A DNA stretch of 64,000 nucleotides from contig BSBN01001017.1 in the NCBI GenBank assembly GCA_027924645.1, positions 10,690,501 through 10,754,500 on the forward strand, in the 5' to 3' direction. How positions within the stretch are numbered: position 1 is the stretch's first letter; the number at the start of each line of letters is the position of its first letter. A program made the position numbers and the translations under genes. This stretch comes from Cunninghamia lanceolata. Lineage: Eukaryota; Streptophyta; Pinopsida; Cupressales; Cupressaceae. Of this stretch, positions 47,001 through 57,650 are shown piece by piece. The notes below the pieces were generated by a model. It searched no databases, was not told the DNA's origin, and saw only the letters and a program-made list of their open reading frames with translations.

Positions 47001-47192
47001 AAATTAGAGGCCATGCATGAGGCCCTAATTGATGCCCAGACCATAGCCCGAACCAGTGATCCGATAGATCTTAAGAGGGCAGAAGCTTTTGCATTCGTAT
47101 TGAGCTATCACATCTCAATTTTGGATAGGATGAAGCAGAGTTGGGCAACAAAATTTGCCCAGTTGAAGACATCTTTTGCAAATATACTTTAG
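44043..47192 (+). pseudogene. Large accessory ORF (~1,050 codons) of unknown function
   Basis: A single frame runs from ATG at 44043 to TAG at 47190, broken only by stops at 44082, 44280, 45828, 45981, 46791 and about 46899; the longest clean piece is 489 codons. The N-terminal ~430 residues look globular: HPYKSLEADPLGAFSS, VEDVRVYIHENIEDFG, DEWVRYVLSRVHDNF, ITKDAIRVVTSF, DIKFASMIIGYKIYHSS, LLSQLMENLQNIKKDK, FKYGGLILCLFFYFMNE, VVEPRTVWIMPMGYEV. A Lys/Ser-rich low-complexity linker and a Lys/Glu-rich coiled-coil-like C-terminus follow. It replaces pol in this element and has a homologue at 35832-38900. I do not recognise the family with certainty; plant transposon-associated domains of unknown function are the likely match. 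Confidence 0.82.
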
Positions 47193-47444
47193 TATTTGTA
47201 AGTATAGCATGTATATATACTTATGCAGCTAAGTATAGATTGTTTTTGGGAAATTTTGTTGTGCGGACCCTACCCTTTGCCATTGATGTCAAATGGGGAG
47301 TGAGGAGCAGTGAAAAATGAGGAATCCAACTAAGGGGGAGCTCCAAAAAATGTACATAAGGATAGAGAATTAGCCAAGGGGGAGCATAGTGTGACACTTA
47401 GTCATTTTTCACTAAGTGTTGCCATCAATGCCAAAGGGGGAGAT
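47193..47444 (+). other. 3' untranslated region with repeated CAAGGGGGAG tracts, polypurine tract
   Basis: Contains AAGGGGGAGC twice (about 47332, 47379) and the polypurine tract AAAGGGGGAGA (47433-47443) next to the LTR. GTGTTGYCATYRATG phrases here also occur inside the LTR start (41258, 47477). Confidence 0.7.
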
Positions 47445-48544
47445 TGTTGGAAAGAGACACTGTGTGGCTTCATTGGTGTTGTCATTGATGGCAACAAAGT
47501 TCATCCAACACATCCACAGGACATGGTGTGCCTATACCGGAAGTCAGATTGAAGAATGTTGTGGTCTAGTAAGTAAGAACAGAGCATGTGGCAAGGTCCA
47601 ACAGTCAGGCTCAGATCTCTTAGAGGAAGCATCTTTGTAAAGTGCAGACTTGGGGAAGTCAAGAGGAATACCTTGACTAATAGATTCCAAGGATTGAGCC
47701 TCCGGTGATAAGAGACTAAAGAGATATGAGTATCTAAGTTTTGGGGTCCGGTTTGGCAGAGCAGACAGAGGAAGAATTGACAGATAGAGCATCAGAATTA
47801 TTCCAGATGAGATATTGATGGTGATCAAGGTTCTTAAGGTATCATCCATGATTGACTGACATGTTAGATGACTTCTATAAGTATCTCCTTGATCTCAATC
47901 ACTTGGTGAGCAAGGACTCAGCCGACAGACTAAAGTTTGGGAAAATATTGACTATTCCGGATGCTGACTAGAAAGAGGATGAAATCCATTGTGCGGATAT
48001 ATATACCAGATGGATTTGGATATAAAAATGTGTTGTGTGTGTGGTGGAGTGCGAAGAAAAGTAGAAGAGCAGTGTAAAATAGTAAGACAGGTCCGGAATG
48101 TGAAAGGACAACAACAACAAAGAAGAGATAGAATGAAGTGCTGTAGATCGTATTGAGCCTAACCAGAACTGAACTTCAACATGTGTGGATGCTTCTCATC
48201 AGTTCAAGTTTATTATAACCTTCTTTTCTTGAAGGCAGTGAGTCTCTTGTAGGCAGTGAGCCTCTTATGAGCAGTGAGCTCGGGTAGTGAGCCCTAATTG
48301 GCAAGTGCCATTTTTGTATTTCTATTCTTCTAATAGAGAATACATTCTTGGGTTAATCACCCCGTGGTTTTCTCCCCTAACAGGGTTTCCATGTCAAAAA
48401 CATTGTGTCATGTGTATTGAGTTTACTTCTGCTTTCATGTTCATTTAAAACTTATGTGTTTTGATACTGCACTAGTTGATTAAGAAGAACAGAAAGTTAA
48501 AATAATTAAGATAATTGATTCACCCCCCCTCTCAGTTATCAACA
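47445..48544 (+). repeat. 3' LTR of nested element
   Basis: 1100 bases; TGTTGGAAAGAGACAC...TTATCAACA, then the target duplication TATAT. Confidence 0.92.
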
Positions 48545-49429
48545 TATATGTGGTTGTATTTTATATTAATTAAATACTAAATAATAAACATTCCTATTTA
48601 TATAAATATGGATGTTTGGAAGACAATATCTAAATTAGATTTAAATAATTATATTTAAATTGTAATAGATATATAGATATATATTATTTTAAATATTATT
48701 TAAATGCTTCTTGATTGATTTAAAGTGTTTATGTGTTATTAAAGATAAATAAATTATATTAATAATAACTAATTTATTTAGAAATTTAAATAATAATATT
48801 ATCATGCAAGATTAAAATAAGTTTATTTTATTATTTTTTTGTGGCTTTTGAAAGGCCAAATTTCATGTAGACTTAAATAAGACTTTAGTTATTAAAAAGA
48901 AAAAGAAAACCTAAATTTTAAAACACCAAAAATAAAAAGAGTTTTTGGGGATAAAAGAAGAAGTATTCGATAGAGATAAATCACCATAATGTTTTAGTAG
49001 AAAGGGGATTTATCATATGTGCTTTTATTTTCTAGAAATCAACAAGACAAAGAGAATTAACCTTGGATGTCGATGATTTGAGCACCAGAGAAGAAGGATC
49101 AACAACAGTAGTAGAAATTTGACCTTGCCAACAAATAAAAGTGGGTATTTTTCTTTATTTTAAATTACAAATAGTTATGGTGGCATATGACTATTAAAAC
49201 CATGTTTAATGCTAGCTTGTGATTTGACTTCTCTCTAGTGTTCATGGTACTATAATCGGCCTATCCTTGTTTTTAAAAAATGGTCTCATTATACCTACTG
49301 CCGGCAGTTAATTATCCGAGGAAAGATCCTTTTATTTTGGCAGCCACAACTAATGTATTTAATCTCTATCACTATTGTGTAAAATTACTTATGATATAGC
49401 TAACTTATTATTTACCTTAAAGATTAATT

Positions 49430-49730
49430 TTTGTTTCTGTAGTAGCAAATTGTCTTTCTGTAGCAACAAACTATCTTTCTGTAGCAGTAGTTACCTTATT
49501 CCTTTATCAGTCTTTTATTTACCATAGCTTGACTGTTATATTCTTGTAGCATTCTTTTGTGTGTTTCTATAGCTGTCTTTATCATTTTTATTGTTGTTCA
49601 AACCTATTTTATGCCTATCACAACCTATTTTCTATTCCTGTCACCCATTTTTGTTCCTGTCGCTAGTTTTAGAAGTTCCTGTCGCTAGGTTTTAGGTTCC
49701 TGTAGCTTCTGTAAAAGCACTCCTAAACTA
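49430..49730 (+). repeat. Repeated TTCCTGTAGC / TTCCTGTCGC motifs in the large LTR
   Basis: About a dozen variants of TTYCTGTAGC or TTCCTGTCGC within 300 bases, with an equivalent cluster at 55770-56050 in the other LTR. May be regulatory repeats of the LTR; inferred from clustering only. Confidence 0.55.
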
Positions 49731-51260
49731 GTATATTACTATTCGGAATGGAGATGGATTGATTTTTTTATTATTCCTTAGCACCTTGCAGAAGTCTTAA
49801 TGAAATAGATTATAAAAATTATCTTATATGTTAGTGTGATGGAATAAATGTTGTGATATAAATAACATTGTTTTATTAAAAGCTTCTTGAAGGGAATTAA
49901 TTTACTTGATTGAATGATTAGAAAACTTTATATATATATGGAATTTGAATCAAATATGAATTAGGAAATAAAACCCGTTTGAAAACTTGTAGATGCAATT
50001 GTTTGAACAAATGATGAATTTTTGCTTGGATAGTATGTTTCCTTGATTTGTGTTTTGGGAAAGGAATTATAGGAGAACATTGATTGTTTTATTTTATTAT
50101 TATTTACTTGTTCTTGAGGAAAGATAGTAATAATATTTGAAATCAGTATGCATGGATACTCATTGTTGAGGTGAAATCATTAGTTTCTACAATCTATTTA
50201 AACCAAGGAAATACGAATGGAGAATATAATCATATTTCAAAACCTATATTGCTTTTAAATGATTTATGTTGATCTTCATTATTGCTTGTTTGAAAAGTGT
50301 GTTCTCTTTATGCATGGGAAAGGGATTAGAGTTGGTTATAGGTGATTTTAATTTATTTATTTATTCGTTTGATTATTGACTTATTTATTCAATTATTTAT
50401 TAGGGAAGGAAAGTAGATTTTTATCTAGGAATGTGTTTGGGTTACTTTTTGGGCTAGGATGCCGAATGTGGATTATTAGAGATGGGTTTTCCTCTTTTTG
50501 GGAATTGAACCAGTTTACTATGTTTAAAGGTTTAGATCTAAAAGAGTTGACATTGAAAAAGATGTTTATTTTTTCTAGTAAACTTATATATATATATATC
50601 TCTGCCACATCCTGTTGTGAGATAATCTACATTTCATTATTTAGAATTGCACATTCAGAAATTAGGGTTACATTGGGTGTTCCCTACTCCCAGTTGTTTC
50701 TAGGTAGCTAGACACTTCATGTAGGGCTGGGTTTCCTTTGTTTCATGAAGGAGGGATATGGGGAAGTGTAATTACTTCATGGTTGGGTGGAAAAGCACCT
50801 GGGCCATGTTCTCGTCTCTCAGCTAGGAGGTGGAGCACCACTTGGTTCGTGCGACTGATGAGCGTATTGATTTATTTATTCTTATTGAACATGATTATTG
50901 TAAACTTGTAATTGTATGTATTATGGCATGATTGTCAAAGGACTTTGTATATGATTTTATAGTGCTTTTACCTAGGATGAGCATGCGAGTTGTAAGATTT
51001 AATGAATTATTTGATTTATATTGATGAGATTATCTTTTGCAAGATTTAATGATTCTTATGGATTCTTATTTATGATGATTCTCTTTTGTGAAGATTTATT
51101 GACTTTATTGAATCTTATTTATGAGACTTATTTTTTTACTTGCAATATTGTAATTAAGCGGATTAATTACATCTTTTTTACTTTTATTACTTGTGATTTT
51201 GTAATTTAAATGGATTATTTACTTTATTTACTTTTGTGATGGTTTGAGGGATTTTACATT

Positions 51261-51272
51261 TGGTATCAGAGC
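51261..51272 (+). promoter_or_regulatory. Primer binding site of LARD-like element
   Basis: TGGTATCAGAGC two bases after the 5' LTR end (TTTTACA); initiator tRNA-Met type. Confidence 0.92.
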
Positions 51273-52689
51273 ATGGTTCCAGCATTGGGAGCTTTGGGTG
51301 TGTGTGTTGCTTAGTTGATCGAGAATGTGTGGGTCCTTGTGTGTTGGCGTACTGTGAATAGCATGTGCCTTCTTTTTATGGGGTTAGATAGACCCTAAAG
51401 ATTGTTCTTGAGTATTAATGAACTAGGTTCTTTTCTTCTTTTAGGGTTATGCATTAGTATGAGAAAGAGGATGTTGGACCATATGTTTGACTTATTTTAT
51501 TTTGCCTTCTAGTGAATGCTTGCTTGAAATGCATATTACATTGTTTTGTTGAGAGCATGATCATGAATATGGATTCATTATATGGTTAGAAGAAAGATAG
51601 TATTGTATTGCCTCATTGAAGTTTAAGGAAAGAAATGATAACTGTTGCTTGTAGGAAAGAATGGTGTGTTGTGATATCTTGGTTTATGAACCTGATTTTG
51701 TTTTAACTTAAATCTTGGTTGTTGAATGTTTGCAAGTATATGACTGTATGAATGTTTTATTTTTCTGTAAAATTGTGTTTGAAAGGAGAATGGCTATTTT
51801 GCTTTCTATGCTTTTGGGAAGTTGCCTTCCAGGACGGGTGTCGAATATGGGGAAATAGGGAAGTAGGTTCTCTTTTCAAAACCTACACACTGTTAATTAG
51901 TTTTGTATTTAATTCCCTGCCATATCCTGTTAATGAGATGCTGCATTCAAGTTGGGGATGCATGTAGGTTAACAAGGATGCACTAGGTTGGGTTGGGCAT
52001 TCTTTAATTTGATTGTGATTTCCTAGATTGGAATGCAATCTTTATTGCTGGGTATCTTGAGTGATGTTGTGTGGAAATGATCTTATGATATAGAGGTGTT
52101 TGGAATCTTAAAGGACTAGGTTGCTTGTGTGATTGAGTGTGTTCTCTTAACTCGCCCCAATTTGGATCTAGGTGTAGTGTAGCATCGTACTCCCTCTCTA
52201 GTGGCTAGAATTAGTCACATAGTTCATGTACTGTGAAACTTTTGAATTTGATATTTATTTATTTGACTTTGATAATTTCTCTAAACGTTGTAAAGACCAA
52301 CATTGAAATTTTACTTTTTATTTATGAAAAAGTATAGCCATCAAAAATTTGATAATTACTTGTCTTGCGACTTTGATGGTCATGTTTGATTTACTGTTGA
52401 AATTGAGCTCATTTTATACCTTATTGTTGGAATTGAATTTTTCTATCTTTCAAAGTTTATTTATTTATTTATTATTGGTGGCTATGCTTAAATGTTTTAA
52501 ACTGTTGGTCATGTATCATGTTATGTTTTCTATCATGTCCATGATGGGCCTCTAATAGATCGTGTAAGGGAGTAGGATGCGGAGAATATACTGTTTCGTA
52601 GCGAGTGTGTTACTAAGAGATTTGGTAGATTGAATTCATTAATTGTTGTTAGATGTATTAACATCATTGAAGTGTTGAGGAAGTTTTAA

Positions 52690-53460
52690 AATGGATTTTG
52701 GTGTCACTAGGGATCACTTGAAGTAAGTTGAAATTTTGTATGAAGTTGAAGGTTTATAGGATGAAAAGGAAATTTTGATAGAAGAAAAAGTTAATAAGGA
52801 ATTGATGAATGTTAAAAGTAGTATAGAACATATGGAAAGAATAAAGGAGTTAGGAAAGAATTGGTGAAAGAAGAGTTGAAGTTGTTTGAAGGAACAAATA
52901 ATCGCAAGAAAAGTTGAAGAACCTAGAAGGAGAAAATTCAAATAGAAAGATCAAAACGATGAGTTAAAACAATTGTTTGTAGCATGCTAAAAGAAAAAAA
53001 TCAAACCGTCAGTTTGTGAAGTCTCATGTGACATATTTGATTTATGATCTTTTGATCAATCACTTGGTAGTTTGCTAAAGAATATAAGGATGAAAATGAT
53101 GATGAATCTGCTATCATAGCTAGTTGTTTGGATGATAATGTTGGTTTAAAAATCTTGAAGAAAATTGAATATATAGGCGAAGGTTTGGGTGAGCATGGGC
53201 AAGGAATCAAAGGGCCCGTTGAGTCAGTTGTGGGGACTAAGTATGAAAGTCTCAAGTATAGAGGTAAAGGAAAAGAAAGGACAAATGTTTTTGCAAATAC
53301 TAAGAAGTCATTTCAAGAAAAGGAGATTTTACATTGTTCAAATTGTGATAGAAAAGGGCATAGAAGAGAAAATTGTTGGAATTTACATCATTGCAAAAAC
53401 TTTGAGGTTTGGAAAAATCATAGTGAAAAGACATGTTGGAATAGAGAGTTGGAAAAATGA
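52690..53460 (+). pseudogene. G-patch and zinc-knuckle protein of LARD-like element (decayed)
   Basis: ATG at 52690 opens a Lys/Glu-rich, coiled-coil-like region with several stops (for example near 52723 and 52870). From 53128 a clean 110-codon frame encodes a G-patch-like segment, YIGEGLGEHGQGIKGPVE (Gly-rich, aromatic-Ile-Gly-x-Gly-Leu-Gly pattern), and a CCHC knuckle, CSNCDRKGHRRENC, with a second partly lost knuckle (CKNF...HSEKTC), ending at TGA 53458. G-patch and CCHC motifs bind nucleic acid; in LTR elements this pairing would be a gag or protease-linked remnant. It is the only coding sequence in the element. Confidence 0.75.
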
Positions 53461-54356
53461 ATTTATGACAAGTTGTTTGAAAATGAGTTGTGGTTGGATA
53501 AATGTAATGGCAAAAAACAAAGTAAAAGGATTGAACAATAGAAACAAAGCAACCAAATATAGTGAATAGCCAAGTGTAGAGAATAGCAAAGAAATTAAAG
53601 AAGTTGAATTGTTTTAGCATTGTACAAAAGCACGAGGAAGGCAAAGAAGAGTTCTTTTCAAAAATTTTGAATTGTAGAATAGGTTGAAATAAAGTTTGGT
53701 TGCAAGTAATGAAAGAGGAAATAGATTCTATTGATAGGAATGATATGAGTGGTATAGTTCAAAGGAGTTGTTTGTACAATCATTGACTATGACCTAGTGG
53801 TGTACCTTTGGAGTTATTTCTTATTATTAGAGATCTCAACCAATGTTTATTTGGGATGAGTAATCTTTTGATATTATATTGTGTTACCATGCAATTGCAT
53901 GTGCATTGTGCTGATTGATTCATGTCTATGATGAATTGATTTATGCCTTCTTGGTGTGCATTAAAGATGTGATTGTTACTCTTATACTAGAATAAATGTA
54001 ATTAAGTGGTAGTTGTACCACGTGATGGATTAGACATTGAATTGGCAGTTGTGCCATGTGAATTTGTTGATTGATTACATAATTGGATTTATTTGATGGA
54101 TGCCATGTTAAATGTGAAATTGAGGTATTGTTTTGTATAAGGTTGAGTAGGACCTATACTTTCATGGATGGTGCCACATGGGAGGATGTAAAAGGACATT
54201 AATATGCTTTGTTAGAATTGATGATACCTTAATGATACTTTGAGTTATTGTTATTATTTTATAATACTTTGATACTTTGTTGATCGTAGATTGATTCATT
54301 ATTATTTTGTTGTGTAATAAGATATCAGGATGATGTCTCTTCCTAGTGGGGAAGGA

Positions 54357-57300
54357 TGTCATGTCTCATTTTTTATGGACTATATTATTATTCTAGATTA
54401 GTGAACATTTACCATGATTATTTTACTTCAAGTAAGTTCCACATGTGTGAAGGTATTTATAATGATGTTATATCACATAAATTAGAAAGTTAATTTAAAT
54501 ATTAAATATTATCAATATGATTATGATGTTTTTCTTTAGCTATGTTTTTAGGGAACTAACCTAATGACGTTGAGTTGAGTGTGAATGAATGCAAGTGCTT
54601 GTCGAAGATGAGAACATGGTTGAGGTAGAGGTGTTCTAGCCACTTGGCAAGAACTATTTGGGATGGTTAACTTTGATGCAATCACACACTCACATAGTCT
54701 GATATTGGATTTTGAATGATTTATTATGTATTAATTGTGTGGATAATAAATGTGATTGATGTTTAGATGCTTAGAAAATATGGTGTTTTTAATTGTTAGG
54801 AAAATCCTTTTCAAATGCATAATTTAATTATATATATTAAAAGTTCTTTTGATTATATTAAATAGTGAATATATATATGTGGTTGTATTTTATATTAATT
54901 AAATACTAAATAATAAACATTCCTATTTATATAAATATGGATGTTTGGAAGACAATATCTAAATTAGATTTAAACAATTATATTTAAATTGTAATAGATA
55001 TATAGATATATATTATTTTAAATATTATTTTAAATGCTTCTTGATTGATTTAAAGTGTTTATGTGTTATTAAAGATAAATAAATTATATTAATAATAACT
55101 ATTATATTTAGAAATTTAAATAATAATATTATCATGCAAGATTAAAATAAGTTTATTTTATTATTTTTTTGTGGCTTTTGAAAGGCCAAATTTCATGTAG
55201 ACTTAAATCAGACTTTAGTTATTAAAAAGCAAACGAAAACCTAAATTTTAAAATGCCAAAAATAAGAAGAGTTTTTGGGGATAAAAGAAGAGGTATTCGA
55301 CAGAGATAAATCACCATAATGTTTCAGTAGAAAGGGGATTTATCATCTGTGCTTTTATTTTCTGGCAATCGACAAGACATAGAGGATTAACCTTAGACGT
55401 CGATAATTTGAGCAGCAGAGAAGAAGGATCAACAACAATAGTAGAAATTTGACCTTGGCAATAAATAAAAGTGGGTATTTTTCTTTATTTTAAATTACAT
55501 CTAGTTATGGCGGCATATGACTGTTAAAACCACATTTAATGCTGGCATGTGATTCGATTTCTCTCTGGTGTTCATGGTACTATAATCGGCCTATCTTTGT
55601 TTTAAAAAAATGGTCTCATTATACTAATCGCCAACAGTTAATTATCCAAGGAAAGATTCTTTTATTCTAGCAGCCACAACTGATCTATTAATCTCTATCA
55701 TTGTTCTGTAAAATCACTTATGATATAGCTCACTTATTATTTACCTTAAAGATTAATTGTTGTTTCTATAGCAGCAAACTATCTTTCTGTAGCAACAGTT
55801 ACCTTATTCTTGTAGTAGTCTTTTATTCACTATAGCTTGACTGTTATAGTCCTGTAGCAGTCTTTCATGTGTTTCTGTGGCTTTCCTTATCATTTTTGTT
55901 GATGTTCAGACCTGTTTTATGCCTGCCATAGCCTATTTTCTTTTCCTGTCACCTGTTTCTATTACTGTCTCCAGTTTAGAAGTTCCTATCACTAGTTTTA
56001 GAAGTTCATGTTGTTTTAGGTCATATCACCAGTATTTAAAGTTCCTATAGCTTCTCTAAAAGCACTCCTAAACCAGTATATTACTATTCAAAACAGAGAT
56101 GGATTGATTTTTTGATTATTCCTTAGCACCTTGCGGAAGTCTTAATGAAATAGATTATAAAAATTGTCTTATATGTTAGTGTGATGGAATAAATGTTGTG
56201 ATATAAATAACATTGTTTTATTAAAAGCTTCTTGAAGGGAATTAATTTACTTGATTGAATGATTAGAAAACTTTATATATATTATGGAATTTGAATCAAA
56301 TATGAATTAGGAAATAAAACCCGTTTGACAACTTGTAGATGCAATTGTTTGAACAAATGATAAATTTTTGCTTGGAAAGTATGTTTCCTTGATTTGTGTT
56401 TTGGGAAAGGAATTATAGGAGAGCATTGATTGTTTTATTTTATTATTATTTACTTGTTATTTAGGAAAGATAGTAATAATATTTGAAATCAGTATGCATG
56501 GATACTCATTGTTGAGGTGAAATCATTAGTTTCTATAATTTATTTAAACCAAGGAAATACGAATGGAGAATATAATCATATTTCAAAACCTATATTGCTT
56601 TTAAATGATTTATGTTGATCTTCACTATTGCTTGTTCGAAAAGTGTGTTCTCTTTATGCATGGGAAAGGGATTAGAGGTGGTTATAGGCGATTTTGATTT
56701 ATTTATTTATTTATTCGTTTGATTATTGACTTATTTATTCATTTATTTATTGGGGAAGGAAAGTAGATTTTTATCTAGGAATGTGTTCAGGTTACTTTAT
56801 GGGCTAGGATGCCTAATATGGATTATCAGAGATGGCTTTTCCTATTTTCAGGAATTGAACCAGGTTACTATGTTTAAAGGTTTAGATCTAAATGAGTTGA
56901 CATTGAAAAAGATGTTTATTTTGTTTAGCAAACTTATTTATATATATCTCCGCACCACATCCTATTGTGAGACAATTTGCATTTCATTATTTAGAATTGC
57001 ACATTTAGACATCAGGGTTGCATTGGGTGTTCCCTCCTGCCAGTTGTTTCCAGGTAGCTAGATATTTCATGCAGGGATGGGTTTCCTTTGTTTCATGAAG
57101 GGATCTGGGGAAGTGTAATTACTTCATGGTTGGGTGGAAAAGCACCTGGGCCATGTTCTCATCTCTCAGCTCGTAGGTGGAGCACCACTTGGTTCATGCG
57201 ACTGATGAGGATATTGATTTATTTTTTCTTGTTAAACATGATTATTGTAAACTTGTAATTGGATGTATTATGGCATGATTGTCAAAGGACATTGTATATG

Positions 57301-57645
57301 ATTTTATAGTGCTTTTACTTGGGATGAGCACATGAGTTGTAAGATTTAATGACTTATTTGATTTATATTGATGAGATTATCTTTTGCAAGATTTAATGAT
57401 TCTTATGGATTCTTATTTATGATGATTCTCTTTTGTGAAGATTTATTGACTTTATTGAATCTTATTTATGAAACTTATTTTTTACTTGCGATATTGTAAT
57501 TAAGTGGATTAATTACACCTTTTCTTCTTTTATATTGTAATTATGTGGATTAATTACATCTTTTTACTTTTGTTACTTGTGATTTTGTAATTTATATGGA
57601 TTATTTACTTTGTATACTTTTTGTGATGGTTTGAGGGCTTTTACA
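54357..57645 (+). repeat. 3' LTR of LARD-like element
   Basis: 3289 bases, TGTCATGTCTC...GGGCTTTTACA, followed by CCCAC. A near-duplicate segment near 57480-57580 (TGTAATTAWGTGGATTAATTAC twice) is extra relative to the left LTR and explains part of the length difference. Confidence 0.93.
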
Positions 57646-57650
57646 CCCAC

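Larger units (their letters stand above)
41222..48544 (+). mobile_element. Nested LTR retrotransposon with zinc-knuckle gag and a large novel ORF
   Basis: 7,323 bases. LTRs 41222-42322 (1101) and 47445-48544 (1100) start TGTTGG and end TTATCAACA; the target duplication TATAT is exact (41217-41221, 48545-48549). Primer binding site TGGTATCAGAGC at 42325 and polypurine tract AAAGGGGGAGA at 47433 (the AGATTGTTGG junction is typical of copia elements). The interior has a gag C-terminal region with CCHC knuckles followed by a ~1,050-codon unknown ORF. No protease, integrase or RT was found, so it is non-autonomous. Confidence 0.93.
40701..51258 (+). repeat. 5' LTR of the LARD-like element (split by nested element)
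   Basis: Sequence 40701-41221 continues at 48550 after the nested element and its TATAT duplication. It aligns along its whole length with 54357-57645. A 111-codon open frame near 50376 also occurs in the other LTR (56726), which is expected of LTR copies and shows no domain. Confidence 0.92.
51259..54356 (+). other. Interior of the LARD-like element
   Basis: About 3.1 kb between the LTRs. The first 1.4 kb (to about 52690) has no recognisable coding sequence. The disrupted gag-like gene lies at 52690-53460. The last 0.9 kb is AT-rich and non-coding, with AGTTGTRCCA phrases near 54010-54050, and ends with the purine tract AGTGGGGAAGGA (54345-54356). Confidence 0.75.
40701..57645 (+). mobile_element. 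Large-LTR non-autonomous retrotransposon (LARD-like)
   Basis: LTRs of about 3.2-3.3 kb start TGTCACGTCTC / TGTCATGTCTC and end TTTTACA. The left LTR (40701-51258) is split by a nested 7.3-kb LTR element; the right LTR is 54357-57645. The target duplication CCCAC is exact (40696-40700 and 57646-57650) and interrupts a LINE RNase H coding region. Primer binding site TGGTATCAGAGC follows the left LTR; purine-rich AGTGGGGAAGGA precedes the right LTR. The ~3.1-kb interior encodes only a decayed G-patch and zinc-knuckle protein, with no RT or integrase. Confidence 0.93.

Noticed and set aside
50376..50711. 111-codon frame repeated at 56726-57061
   Set aside because: Conservation is explained by its being in both LTRs of one element; no start context or domain.
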